Below, piece after piece: positions 8,660 through 16,369 of a DNA stretch of 56,920 nucleotides. Source of the stretch: Fructobacillus sp. EFB-N1 (GTDB lineage Bacteria > Bacillota > Bacilli > Lactobacillales > Lactobacillaceae); contig NZ_LDUY01000008.1 in the NCBI RefSeq assembly GCF_001038455.1, forward strand, positions 1-56,920, given 5' to 3'. A program made the translations under genes and the position numbers. The first letter of the stretch is position 1; each line of letters opens with the position of its first letter. The notes below the pieces were generated by a model, which was given only the letters and a program-made list of their open reading frames with translations, was not told where the DNA came from and made no database searches.

Positions 8660-9281
8660 TTATAAATTTTCCGCAATGGTGTGCCCCTCTAGAGAAGTTG
8701 CCCAGCCAATCAAAGATGGTGTCTGCCAGTTTTCTGTTAAGTAATGGCCATTTATTTGTCGAGTCCCATTCATAATTTGCTTCATTTCATCAAGTGTGAA
8801 GTAATTAGGGGTTGAGGAATGATTTCCCTCCCAGTAGAAACCACCTTGTCCGTCCCAAATGGCAATATGACCATAATTGACACCATCGTCTTTACTGATT
8901 AAGTTCCAGTAAACCGGTACCTTTATTCCAACCGGGAATTGATCATTGTAGTGCATCGTGCCATTAGCGCTCGCTTTTCCTGATGAAGCAGTCGCAGAAT
9001 AAAATCGATTTGAATTAATGTTAAAAGCATCATCTACATACTGCAAGCAGAGACCGGGCGCTCCATATACATTGACATTAGGCATTACAGTTTGTCGAGG
9101 GTTGCTATTATTAATCGATTGCGATGCCGTTGAAGCGGGTACTGCATTCTTCGTTTGTGCTGCCGATTGTTTGTTAGATGTATCGTTTTGTTGTTGAGCT
9201 TGGACAGTTGATGAAGAGGCAGCCGACACAGAGTCATCTTTTACTTGATCGGTATTATCCGTGGCGTGGGTTGATTACTTG
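8660..9281 (-). pseudogene. 5'-truncated CHAP-domain cell-wall hydrolase, copy A
   Basis: This copy carries a complete CHAP domain: the catalytic Cys in APGLCLQYVDDAF and the His in NYGHIAIWDG, matching the intact paralogue at 13602-14426. It lacks the N-terminal membrane anchor. Upstream, at about 9260-9281, a 2-nt length change frameshifts the Ser/Thr/Asn-rich linker. Homology then ends where a truncated IS30 transposase gene begins. An internal ATG at 9229 leaves a 189-aa ORF, but it would lack a secretion signal. About 95% identical to the intact copy by eye. I treat it as a disrupted gene. Confidence 0.75.
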
Positions 9282-9781
9282 TTTTCTGATTTTAATTGAT
9301 GAAGGCTCTGATAAGCTTTTTTACTTAAAGCACGCTTATATTGTTTCCCCTTTAATCTCAGGTTTTTATTTGAGAGTCCCTCGATTTGGTTTCGATTAAT
9401 CCAATTGTAAATACTATGAACGGATACGCCAAAGTTTCGACTACTATGGACAATTTGCTCTGGCGACCACTTGTCTTCTAAAATTCTTTTTTTAATGATG
9501 GCCTTACGATGGTTTGTTAATTTACGAGGACACAGCGTTAATTTGGCGTGTTTTTTATACTTGGCTAATTGATGAGCTTCTAAGGCTCGATACATTCGCT
9601 TGGCATGGCAGGCGCCAATCGACATCCCAAAACGGCGATTCTTGGTTGCTCGTTGAATCTCTCTTGTAATGGTTGAACGAGCAAAGCCAAGTCGAGTGGC
9701 AATTTGGGAACAAGTATACCCTTCCCCAATCCACGTTTCAAGTTTGACACGATCCGCTAATGTTAAATGATGACTACTCAT
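9275..9781 (-). mobile_element. IS30-family transposase, 3'-truncated
   Basis: The first 160 or so residues show the IS30 N-terminal helix-turn-helix (LADRVKLETWIGEGYTCSQI and ATRLGFARSTITREI) and the segment up to KRILEDKWSPEQIV and SIYNWINR. IS30 transposases are usually about 300-350 aa with a C-terminal DDE domain. Here that domain is missing, and the frame runs into the linker of the CHAP pseudogene. The start has AAGAGGATTTTACA upstream. The left inverted repeat would be expected near 9790-9850, but I could not pair it with a right end. The remnant cannot transpose by itself. Confidence 0.85.
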
Positions 9782-9984
9782 TGTAAAATCCTCTTGGTTT
9801 AGTAGGCTACCTTGACTATTTACATTCGATAAGACACCTTTTCATTATAAATAAAATGATTATCAGAACAAACAAAAAGACCCCCGTAAAGGCGTCTTTC
9901 GGCAGTTTATTAAACATTGTGATAAAATAAACCTATAAACAATAAATCCACAAGCCCTGAATACTTTGAGCGGTTTTCAGCTTG

Positions 9985-10866
9985 ATGGACGAAATAGAGC
10001 TATTGCTAGCTGTATTTCCATTGTATAAAAGCTTAGACCTTTTATCAATAGATACATCGAATAGCAACTCTGTTTCGTCCTGGTTAGTGGTAGGAATGGA
10101 GTTTTTTGTGTTTCTTTTTTATAAAAAGATTGGTTCTCACACAGCAGAAGATATAGTCGAACTGCATAAAAAAAATTTGGAGCATATATTAGATGATCAT
10201 GCCTATTACAAGAAACGGACATTAAAAGAGAAACAAAAAGCTGTACAACTTTATTTAACTGAAGTGACGGCATTATTAACAAGTCGGCAGTTTGCTATAA
10301 CTGTTGCGGATGCAAACCATACTTTTAAAAAAGAATCCCTCAGTGTAATCAATTACGATGATTTTTTTAAAATATTCAATAAAGCTTCTCGCCGATTAAC
10401 GGTTTCTGACAAATTGGTCATATCAGACTGGCCTCTTTTACAATGTATTTGGAACAACAATCGCCTTATCGATAACTTAATTTCATTTTCTAGAAATGAA
10501 AGCTCTTTTGATATTCATAATGAAAACATTAGTAATCAGTTCGTGTATCCGCTTGGAATCACCCTTGTTAATAGTGGCAACCATTCGCAATTTGTGAACT
10601 TTCTTCAGGGAAACCGTGAATATTTAGTTTCTGAAATTGTTGACTTAACAGATGTTCTTAATCATTGGCACTTCAATGGTAAACATTTAGTTAACTCTTC
10701 AGGGAAGGTTGATCGGTCTCTAGAAAAACGACTTGGAAAAGGGCAAACAGTGGATGATTTATTTTATGCAGGTGTGTTATTTGAATTGGGAAAAATCTTA
10801 ATGAAACATAATGAATTGTTCCCGCAACAGATTTTAGATTTGATAAAGAATAGAAACGGAATATAA
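9985..10866 (+). CDS. Plus-strand protein of unknown function (293 aa), possibly DUF6710-like
   Basis: One of the few plus-strand genes, placed between the IS30 remnant and the duplicated block. An ATG at 9985 directly follows a TTG, and an in-frame stop at 9967-9969 limits the gene upstream. There is a hydrophobic stretch near residues 30-45, a basic helical segment, and a conserved-looking core with VNSGNHSQF and HWHFNGKHLVNSSGK. The 'NGNHS-like' motif is reminiscent of the uncharacterised DUF6710 family of Firmicutes, but I cannot verify this. The 3' end overlaps the convergent 125-aa gene by 33 nt. Composition and strand differ from the backbone, suggesting cargo. Confidence 0.6.
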   Translation: MDEIELLLAVFPLYKSLDLLSIDTSNSNSVSSWLVVGMEFFVFLFYKKIGSHTAEDIVELHKKNLEHILDDHAYYKKRTLKEKQKAVQLYLTEVTALLTSRQFAITVADANHTFKKESLSVINYDDFFKIFNKASRRLTVSDKLVISDWPLLQCIWNNNRLIDNLISFSRNESSFDIHNENISNQFVYPLGITLVNSGNHSQFVNFLQGNREYLVSEIVDLTDVLNHWHFNGKHLVNSSGKVDRSLEKRLGKGQTVDDLFYAGVLFELGKILMKHNELFPQQILDLIKNRNGI

Positions 10867-11211
10867 TTCAAATTCCTCTAGGGAATTAGTATACTTTGAA
10901 AGCAAGTAAATCATAGATTGATAGTCTTTAATCAAGGCCGTAACATCAGTTCTATTATCATGTCCAATCGTCGACCAACTTACGATTTTCAACTGCATGG
11001 TTGTGATCTTTTTAATGAGATTTTCTTTTATCTTTGTATCGAGCTCATCACCCGTAAAACCTTCAATGTAATATAAATTTGAAAAATCAGCTTCTGTTTC
11101 GCCTCTAAAATAATAATGCAGTTCTTGATAAAATTGTCTTTGTTTTTTAGTCAGTCTTTTTGATGACTTGAATTCTAATTTCTTGTGCAACTTTGCAACT
11201 AAACGATTCAT
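10834..11211 (-). CDS. Hypothetical protein (125 aa) convergent with the 293-aa gene
   Basis: Basic N-terminus (KLHKKLEFKSSKRLTKKQRQ) and a helical remainder. No signal peptide or known motif. Its 3' end overlaps the plus-strand gene by 33 nt, so the two transcripts are complementary at their ends. The start lies 8 nt from the beginning of a patchwork of fragments from other plasmid genes (11219-11331), so its own promoter may have been replaced. Function unknown; a two-gene cargo unit is possible. Confidence 0.5.
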   Translation of the reverse strand: MNRLVAKLHKKLEFKSSKRLTKKQRQFYQELHYYFRGETEADFSNLYYIEGFTGDELDTKIKENLIKKITTMQLKIVSWSTIGHDNRTDVTALIKDYQSMIYLLSKYTNSLEEFELYSVSILYQI

Positions 11212-11218
11212 AGCTTAT

Positions 11219-11331
11219 ACTCCATGTTTTTTCCAGTTCTCGTTCGGCAGCACGAATGACTTCTTTTACTACCCGTCTCAGTTGAACACTTGAATCTTCT
11301 TTTTTACTAAATCCTTTTATTTTTTGAATGA
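11219..11331. other. Patchwork junction made of fragments of three transfer genes
   Basis: Consecutive stretches match distant parts of the window. 11221-11273 resembles 17465-17515 (5' part of the 407-aa gene). 11273-11303 matches 6332-6363 (codons 13-21 of the 792-aa gene). 11302-11331 matches 19052-19081 (start of the 201-aa gene). From 11327 on the sequence matches 6385 onward. On the minus strand the start codon of the 792-aa gene is preserved, but the frame ends after ten codons. It marks the left edge of the 2.3-kb duplicated block. Confidence 0.85.
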
Positions 11332-11384
11332 AAGTCCATAATATCTTATTATCCTTTTCATATTATTTTTAACTACACATCTAT

Positions 11385-11421
11385 ACTTTGGATGTTTTTT
11401 GTTTTTTTACTGATGTCCCCT
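11385..11421 (-). promoter_or_regulatory. Transfer-operon promoter element, copy 3 (duplicate of copy 1)
   Basis: Identical to 6443-6479. Downstream the 792-aa gene is missing: only its first codons remain, joined to the patchwork at 11219-11331. The element could now drive the 125-aa gene at 10834-11211. Confidence 0.65.
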
Positions 11422-11465
11422 ATTTTGTTGTTTTTTAATGGCGTAGAAAAATCTGGCTCAAAATT

Positions 11466-11547
11466 AAAAAGGCCTTCCGAAAAAGCCTTTTTAAAATGAT
11501 GTTGTTCTATTATTTGAATAAACAAAAGGGCGCCCATATAGGCGCCC
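11466..11547 (-). terminator. Duplicate of the two hairpins at 6524-6605
   Basis: Stem AAAAAGGC / GCCTTTTT at 11466-11492 and the perfect hairpin GGGCGCC / GGCGCCC at 11528-11547. Same arrangement and orientation as the first copy. Confidence 0.7.
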
Positions 11548-11702
11548 TCCAGTAGTCTATTATTAAATTTCAGCCCAGCAAGATGAGTGTATTGCATTAA
11601 TCGTTCACTTTATTTTCAATATACATATATTTATACGTGTATGTATATGTATAAAATATAACCCTGAATCAAGTTATTACTTTTTAATCTTAAGATGACT
11701 AC

Positions 11703-11830
11703 TTATAAATTTTCCGAAATGGTGTTGCCCTTCTAGAGAAGTTGACCAGCCAATCAAAGATGGTGTCTGCCAGTTTTCTGTTAAGTAATGACCATTCACT
11801 TGTCGATTCCCATTCATAATTTGCTTCATT
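11703..11830 (-). pseudogene. CHAP hydrolase 3'-end remnant, duplicate copy
   Basis: Exact duplicate of the remnant at 6761-6888, with the same frameshift and the same break at its upstream edge. Confidence 0.8.
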
Positions 11831-11871
11831 CCCAACTGGGGAATTAAAAAATACCCCGAAAAAAAGAATTA

Positions 11872-12351
11872 CTAAAATTCCTTAATATGGCGACGAAACT
11901 CATCGTACTCCTCTAAAAAAAGATTAGTAATTTCTTGCTGTAAATCTGCGCCATCAGAGAACAACTGTGTTAAAACGTCTTGATTCTTGATTGGTAGTTC
12001 TAATATTTGGTTCAGTTTCATGGCTTTATCAGGTGCAACAAAATACTTTGGTTTATCATAAAAGCGTAGGCAATGTTGAACGCAACGATATAATTCATCA
12101 TGGTTTTGAATAGTTACAATCGTAATCGGCTCTCTGAACAAAAACTCCCCAGCAACATTACGCAAAACAATGTTCGTGTTGACCTGACCTTCAATTGGTA
12201 ATGTCTGCTCAATGGATAGCCTGTGTAGAGTTGCGATATTATACGCAATCTCTAAGGAATGGTAGTATTTTAGTCTGTTTTCCCAATCATCTGGAAGCCC
12301 CACTTCGGGTTTTGCACCAATGACGATGCTGCTTTTTAATTCATCTTGCAT
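11872..12351 (-). CDS. Hypothetical protein (159 aa), copy B
   Basis: Identical in sequence to the gene at 6930-7409, with the same GGGAG ribosome binding site. No recognised domain. Carrying two identical copies may raise dosage, or may simply reflect a recent duplication. Confidence 0.65.
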   Translation of the reverse strand: MQDELKSSIVIGAKPEVGLPDDWENRLKYYHSLEIAYNIATLHRLSIEQTLPIEGQVNTNIVLRNVAGEFLFREPITIVTIQNHDELYRCVQHCLRFYDKPKYFVAPDKAMKLNQILELPIKNQDVLTQLFSDGADLQQEITNLFLEEYDEFRRHIKEF

Positions 12352-12545
12352 ATTTTTCTCCCTTTATCATCGTTGCTCTTTTTACTGAGTCTAAATTGAT
12401 AGGAAATATTTTTATTTTTTATGGAAGCTTTTATGCTACCCAGGAAAACAATCAGGACTTTTTAATTTTTTTTACTGAAAAAAGTCCGAAAGTTAAAATT
12501 TACGTTTCGCCAAAAAGACTACACCATATTGTCGGGATTAACCGG

Positions 12546-12701
12546 TTACGAGAAGCAATTGGACAATACCAATGCTTTTTTTAAATCAAAAGTCCACTCT
12601 GGTTGTTCATTTGAAGAAAGTCGAATATTGAACAGTATCTTCTTAGAAAGATATTGTCCTTTTGAATTTGTAAGGACACGTTGCCTAATTTTTTTTGTCA
12701 T
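12546..12701 (-). CDS. Small basic hypothetical protein (51 aa), copy B
   Basis: Exact duplicate of 7604-7759, starting 6 nt after the stop of the 143-aa gene. Translational coupling to that gene is likely. Confidence 0.5.
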   Translation of the reverse strand: MTKKIRQRVLTNSKGQYLSKKILFNIRLSSNEQPEWTFDLKKALVLSNCFS

Positions 12702-12707
12702 GGTCAG

Positions 12708-13139
12708 TCACTTCCTTTCAGAATCCAAATAATGAATGCTGTAAGCACAACTTTGCAAAGAACTATCTGAGTCGATGCTTAATCCATACTTAGTAATAAG
12801 AGCATCAAATTCTTTTTTACTCGTCATTTTTTGGTCAACCCACCTACTTTCTTTACTAGCAACAATTCCTTTTTGATAGCCAGATATTTCAAAATCGCCA
12901 TCAAAGTCAGGTTGCTTATCGAAAGTGAAACTTTTGGATTTTTGGTCATACCCTACTTTAACAACGGAAGGGGGCAGCTTAAACTGTGCTTCATGTTCAT
13001 CAATTTCCTTCATATCAAAAATGGGTGAAAGTCGCATATTAAGGCTTAAATCCGATAGCCATTCTCCGTTATCCAGCTTGATTGCTGGGTTAACAATAAG
13101 AACTTTGTCATACTCCAACTGGTATTTTTGATCAGTCAT
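12708..13139 (-). CDS. Hypothetical protein (143 aa), copy B
   Basis: Exact duplicate of 7766-8197, with the same AGGAGG leader and the promoter element at 13274-13311 upstream. No recognised domain. Confidence 0.7.
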   Translation of the reverse strand: MTDQKYQLEYDKVLIVNPAIKLDNGEWLSDLSLNMRLSPIFDMKEIDEHEAQFKLPPSVVKVGYDQKSKSFTFDKQPDFDGDFEISGYQKGIVASKESRWVDQKMTSKKEFDALITKYGLSIDSDSSLQSCAYSIHYLDSERK

Positions 13140-13273
13140 TTTATATCCTCCTAGAACGTTCTTCTACAGTTGTGGAATAAATTCTTCTTTGTCAAGAACA
13201 CCATATGTGTCAGATTCCATAACTATTCTGGATGAGTCATTTTTTTATATAGACATTACCTGTCAACATCTAT

Positions 13274-13311
13274 ACTTTGGGTGTTTTTTGTTTTTTTTAC
13301 CGATGTCCCCT
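13274..13311 (-). promoter_or_regulatory. Transfer-operon promoter element, copy 4 (duplicate of copy 2)
   Basis: Identical to 8332-8369, including the 18-nt spacer and the extra GGGGACAT half-site. Drives the second 143/51/159-aa unit. Confidence 0.65.
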
Positions 13312-13357
13312 ATGTCCCCTAGTTTTTTATCTGTAGTGTCGTGTAAAAAAGCAAAAT

Positions 13358-13440
13358 AAAAAGGGCATCTTAGAAAGCCCTTTTTAAAATTATGTTATTT
13401 TATTATTTGAATAAACAAAAGGACGCCCATATAGGCGTCC
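13358..13440 (-). terminator. Terminator hairpins after the intact CHAP gene
   Basis: AAAAAGGGC / GCCCTTTTT at 13358-13385 with the minus-strand T-run, preceded in the transcript by the perfect hairpin GGACGCC / GGCGTCC at 13421-13440. Confidence 0.75.
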
Positions 13441-13601
13441 TCAGTAGTCTATTATTAAATTTCAGCCTAGCAAACTGAGTGTATTGCATTAATCGTTCAC
13501 TTTATTTTCTGTATACATATACATACACGTATGGATATATGTATATGTATAAAATATAACCCTGAATCAAGTTACTACTTTTTAATCTTAATGAGAACTA
13601 A

Positions 13602-14426
13602 TTATAAATTTTCCGCAATGGTGTGCCCCTCTAGAGAAGTTGACCAGCCAATCAAAGATGGTGTCTGCCAGTTTTCCGTTAAGTAATGGCCATTCACTTG
13701 TCGAGTCCCATTCATAATTTGCTTCATTTCGTCAAGTGTGAAGTAATTAGGGGTTGAGGAATGATTTCCTTCCCAGTAGAAACCACCTTGTCCGTCCCAA
13801 ATGGCAATATGACCATAATTGACACCATCATCTTTACTGATTAAGTTCCAGTAAACCGGTACCTTTACTCCAATCGGGAATTGATCATTGTAGTGCATCG
13901 TGCCATTAGCGCTCGCTTTTCCTGCTGAAGCAGTCGCAGAATAAGATCGATTTGAACTAATGTTAAAAGCATCGTCTACATACTGCAAGCAGAGGCCGGG
14001 CGCTCCATATACATTGACATTAGGCATTACAGTTTGTCGAGGATTGCCTTTATTAATCTCTTGCGCTGGCTGAGAGGCAGGAGCAGCAACTGATGAAGAA
14101 CTTCCTTGGCCCGTTGCTTTCTTATTAGTTGTATCGCTTTGTTGAGCTTGGACAGTTGATGAAGAGGCAGCCGAAACAGAGTCATCTTTTACTTGATCGG
14201 TATTATCCGTGGCAGGTTGATTACTTGTTTTCTGATTTTGATCATTGCTCTTTGTGGCTTTGGAAGATACAGATTTCGCACTCTGTTTATTAGACTGATG
14301 TGATGATGAATGAGTTGCATGTGCATGATGTAGTCCTAGCATAATCATTGCAAGAACAGCTACAACTCCTATCAATGCGTACCATTTCTTTTTTCCTTTA
14401 CTTGCTAACATGTTTTTAAAAGTCAT
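13602..14426 (-). CDS. Membrane-anchored CHAP-domain peptidoglycan hydrolase (274 aa)
   Basis: Predicted cysteine peptidase or amidase acting on the cell wall. Residues about 14-35 form a hydrophobic anchor or signal (WYALIGVVAVLAMIMLGL). A low-complexity Ser/Thr/Gln/Asn linker covers about 36-130. The CHAP domain follows with its catalytic Cys in APGLCLQYVDDAF (near 145) and His in NYGHIAIWDG (near 205). The start has AAGGAGAAGGTATT. It lies next to the partition genes and is the intact relative of the broken copy at 8660 and the tail remnants at 6761 and 11703. A wall-remodelling role during transfer is plausible, as for other hydrolases on conjugative plasmids, but a bacteriocin-like or autolytic role is not excluded. 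Confidence 0.85.
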   Translation of the reverse strand: MTFKNMLASKGKKKWYALIGVVAVLAMIMLGLHHAHATHSSSHQSNKQSAKSVSSKATKSNDQNQKTSNQPATDNTDQVKDDSVSAASSSTVQAQQSDTTNKKATGQGSSSSVAAPASQPAQEINKGNPRQTVMPNVNVYGAPGLCLQYVDDAFNISSNRSYSATASAGKASANGTMHYNDQFPIGVKVPVYWNLISKDDGVNYGHIAIWDGQGGFYWEGNHSSTPNYFTLDEMKQIMNGTRQVNGHYLTENWQTPSLIGWSTSLEGHTIAENL

Positions 14427-14460
14427 AATACCTTCTCCTTATTGATTGTATACTTCAGTA

Positions 14461-14562
14461 GCCAGCTGGCTTCCAAAAGCATACATATATTATACACATA
14501 TGTTTATTTATACGTATATTTACAATATATGTATATGTATATGTATGTTTATAATGCTACTG
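14461..14562. promoter_or_regulatory. AT-rich dyad cluster, candidate centromere or operator
   Basis: The 160 bp between the CHAP and parB-like genes contains many overlapping repeats of TATATGTATATGTATATG type and TATACGTATA. The same motif family occurs upstream of parA (15750-15823) and after each CHAP tail (6675-6715, 8570-8615, 11617-11657, 13512-13557). Proximity to a ParA and a ribbon-helix-helix protein suggests binding sites of the partition protein. This is inference from position and repetition. Confidence 0.55.
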
Positions 14563-14585
14563 AATAACCTTCTATATAACGCGTA

Positions 14586-14873
14586 TTAATTATTACCTTC
14601 TTTTTCAATAAGCTGTTCTAACCATGAAGAAAAGCTAAGCCCTTCTTCCTCGGCTAGGTTAACCCCAATATCGTGTATCGAAGGTCGCAACGTTAATGTA
14701 TATGGTTTTTTAGTTTCTCTTTTTTTCTTATTTCTAGATATCTCATTTTTCTTCTCTTGAATTACATTGTTGATGTGATTTTCATCTTCTTCACGATGCT
14801 TAATCATTTGCGTAAATTCTGCTTGAGAAAGATCTTTATTTTTTCGTTCTGGAAGTTGTCCTTTTACAGCCAT
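14586..14873 (-). CDS. ParB-like centromere-binding protein, ribbon-helix-helix type (95 aa)
   Basis: Small basic protein directly downstream of parA. Its C-terminal part (KKPYTLTLRPSIHDIG and the following helices ending in SFSSWLEQLIEKE) fits a ribbon-helix-helix fold, as in small plasmid ParB/ParG/omega-type adaptors. I chose the ATG at 14873 because AAGGAG lies 8 nt upstream; a TTG two codons earlier is less likely. It is expected to bind the AT-rich repeats around 14461-14562 and 15750-15823, to stimulate ParA and to repress the operon. The family role is known; the binding sites are inferred. Confidence 0.75.
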   Translation of the reverse strand: MAVKGQLPERKNKDLSQAEFTQMIKHREEDENHINNVIQEKKNEISRNKKKRETKKPYTLTLRPSIHDIGVNLAEEEGLSFSSWLEQLIEKEGNN

Positions 14874-14885
14874 AATCAATTCTCC

Positions 14886-15692
14886 TTAAATTTTATCTAC
14901 TACATTTTCAATATCAGCATAGGCCATGTTGATAGTATCAAAGAATTTACGGTTTGCGTTGAAAATTTTCACATCTGATTGCATATCAGCAATAGGCATA
15001 TTTTTCCGAATCGTTGCTTTAAATAATTGCTTATTTGGGATTGTAGCAATCACTTGTGGGTCATTCTCTGTTTTTTCTAATAATGTTCGGGACTCATTAG
15101 TATTATGTTCAACCTTATTGTTGATAAAGAACAGAGGTGTTTCAATGAAAGGTTTTCTTGTACTTGGATTGATTAGATGTTCCAACAAATTATCAATGCG
15201 TGATTGAATTCTTACCTTTGCGGCCCAACCAAATAAGTTTGGTTCTAGTGGACTAATAATGGCATCCGAAGCTACTACAACATTTTTGTTTACAATTCCG
15301 AAGTCGGGGTGCGTATCAAAAATAATGTAATCATATTGTTTCAAATCAATCTCTTCAGCATGGTCCTGAAACCAATAACTAAGAATCAAACTGGGCATCT
15401 CGATGTCTGTTAAAGCTAGTTCTTTTTCTAGGAGCTCAAGAGATAGACTGGCAGGTAACAAATCAATATTATTTTTAACGTTATAAATCTTGGCACTCTG
15501 ATCTCGAAATAGATTAACACTTGAGCCCTTTTCCTCTAAAACGCCAAAAACTTCTCTCGTTAACGATAGTTGGTGGTCTAAATCAATCAATAATACTTTT
15601 TTATTTTTGGCTGCTAAATAACCTGCAAAATTGTAGGACTGAGTTGTCTTTCCAGCCCCACCTTTTTCTGCGATGAAACCAATTTTTTTCAT
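14886..15692 (-). CDS. parA: ParA-type partition ATPase (268 aa)
   Basis: Deviant Walker A motif EKGGAGKTTQSYN near residues 9-21, Walker A' region VLLIDLDHQLSL, and a Walker B-like YDYIIFDTHPDFG. These are typical of plasmid-partition ParA/Soj ATPases that move plasmid copies over the nucleoid. The ATG at 15692 has GTGAGG upstream at 7 nt, which makes it a better start than a Met 19 codons earlier. It is followed after 12 nt by the ribbon-helix-helix gene, forming a type Ib-like par operon. AT-rich repeats lie directly upstream and are the likely operator. Confidence 0.9.
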   Translation of the reverse strand: MKKIGFIAEKGGAGKTTQSYNFAGYLAAKNKKVLLIDLDHQLSLTREVFGVLEEKGSSVNLFRDQSAKIYNVKNNIDLLPASLSLELLEKELALTDIEMPSLILSYWFQDHAEEIDLKQYDYIIFDTHPDFGIVNKNVVVASDAIISPLEPNLFGWAAKVRIQSRIDNLLEHLINPSTRKPFIETPLFFINNKVEHNTNESRTLLEKTENDPQVIATIPNKQLFKATIRKNMPIADMQSDVKIFNANRKFFDTINMAYADIENVVDKI

Positions 15693-15749
15693 ACCAAGCC
15701 TCACTTTATATTTACAATTAAATTTGTTCTTCGATAAACTCGAATACAA

Positions 15750-15823
15750 TTATAATTATACCATAAATATATGTATATGTATATGTATGAATACATTTAT
15801 ACGTACAATTATATTTATGTAAA
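15750..15823. promoter_or_regulatory. AT-rich repeats upstream of parA
   Basis: Contains TATATGTATATGTATATGTATG and TATACGTA-type dyads closely similar to those at 14461-14562. The position fits a par operator or centromere. Confidence 0.55.
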
Positions 15824-15854
15824 TTTGAACATGTCCTTATACGGATATAAAAAG

Positions 15855-15884
15855 CTCCCATGATGCAATTTTACATCATAGGAG
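15855..15884 (-). terminator. Terminator of the ART / repeat-protein operon
   Basis: Stem CTCC(C/T)ATGATG paired with CATCAT(A/G)GGAG and a T-run on the minus strand. It ends transcription coming from the 18.3-16.0 kb genes, before parA. The stretch 15885-16008 also contains an inverted repeat (AGTATAAATTTA at 15939-15950 and its complement at 15998-16009) and no gene. Confidence 0.65.
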
Positions 15885-16008
15885 TATACCTTCTCTATTG
15901 AGTCGTGAGCATTTAAAGTAAGTTAATTCCGTGTGAGTAGTATAAATTTAGAAAATCACTCTCAGTTGAACCGCAAAATTTATGTTGCAGCTCATCATAA
16001 ATTTATAC

Positions 16009-16354
16009 TTATTTTTTAGTAACCTTCATTTTAATGGATTTGGCGATGATGCTTCCAAATATCATAGTAAATCCACTAACAAAGTAGAATGGCAACATAA
16101 TAGAACTAACAAGTGAGTTAAAACCGTACCCTAATATCCAATAACAACTTTCAACTAATAAATCCGAAAGTTCGATTGCGTAAAAAAAACATGACAACGT
16201 ATGGTGAATAATAGAAAATTTTTTTCGTTATGCGATAACCTTTATTACTAATAGGAATTTTCTGTATCTTTTTCTGATAACCTTTCGTAATAAGACCAAG
16301 GTAAAAAGCTATAAGCAAAGAACTAAATGCTAAAAAAACCATTAAAAATTTCAT
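16009..16354 (-). pseudogene. Small membrane protein gene, frameshifted in a run of eight T
   Basis: Two overlapping frames, 16151-16354 and 16009-16197, read as one membrane protein of about 115 aa if one base is removed from the T8 run at about 16183-16190. The first frame reads MFFLRNR at the run; the corrected reading gives MFFYAIELSDLLVESC and continues into two further hydrophobic segments (CYWILGYGFNSLVSSIMLPF and FYFVSGFTMIFGSI). Either the gene is broken, the run slips, or the run has a sequencing error. It follows the 407-aa gene by 15 nt and probably belongs to the same operon. No family recognised. Confidence 0.55.
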
Positions 16355-16369
16355 TATTTTTCCTTTTAA

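Larger units (their letters stand above)
11327..13644. repeat. About 2.3-kb direct duplication of 6385-8702
   Basis: With a constant offset of 4942 bp, 6385-8702 and 11327-13644 appear identical in every part I compared, including non-coding hairpins and the promoter elements. Beyond 8703/13645, inside the CHAP gene, similarity continues at about 95% up to about 9281/14223. The perfect identity points to a recent duplication or gene conversion, with the CHAP genes as older paralogues. Confidence 0.9.
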
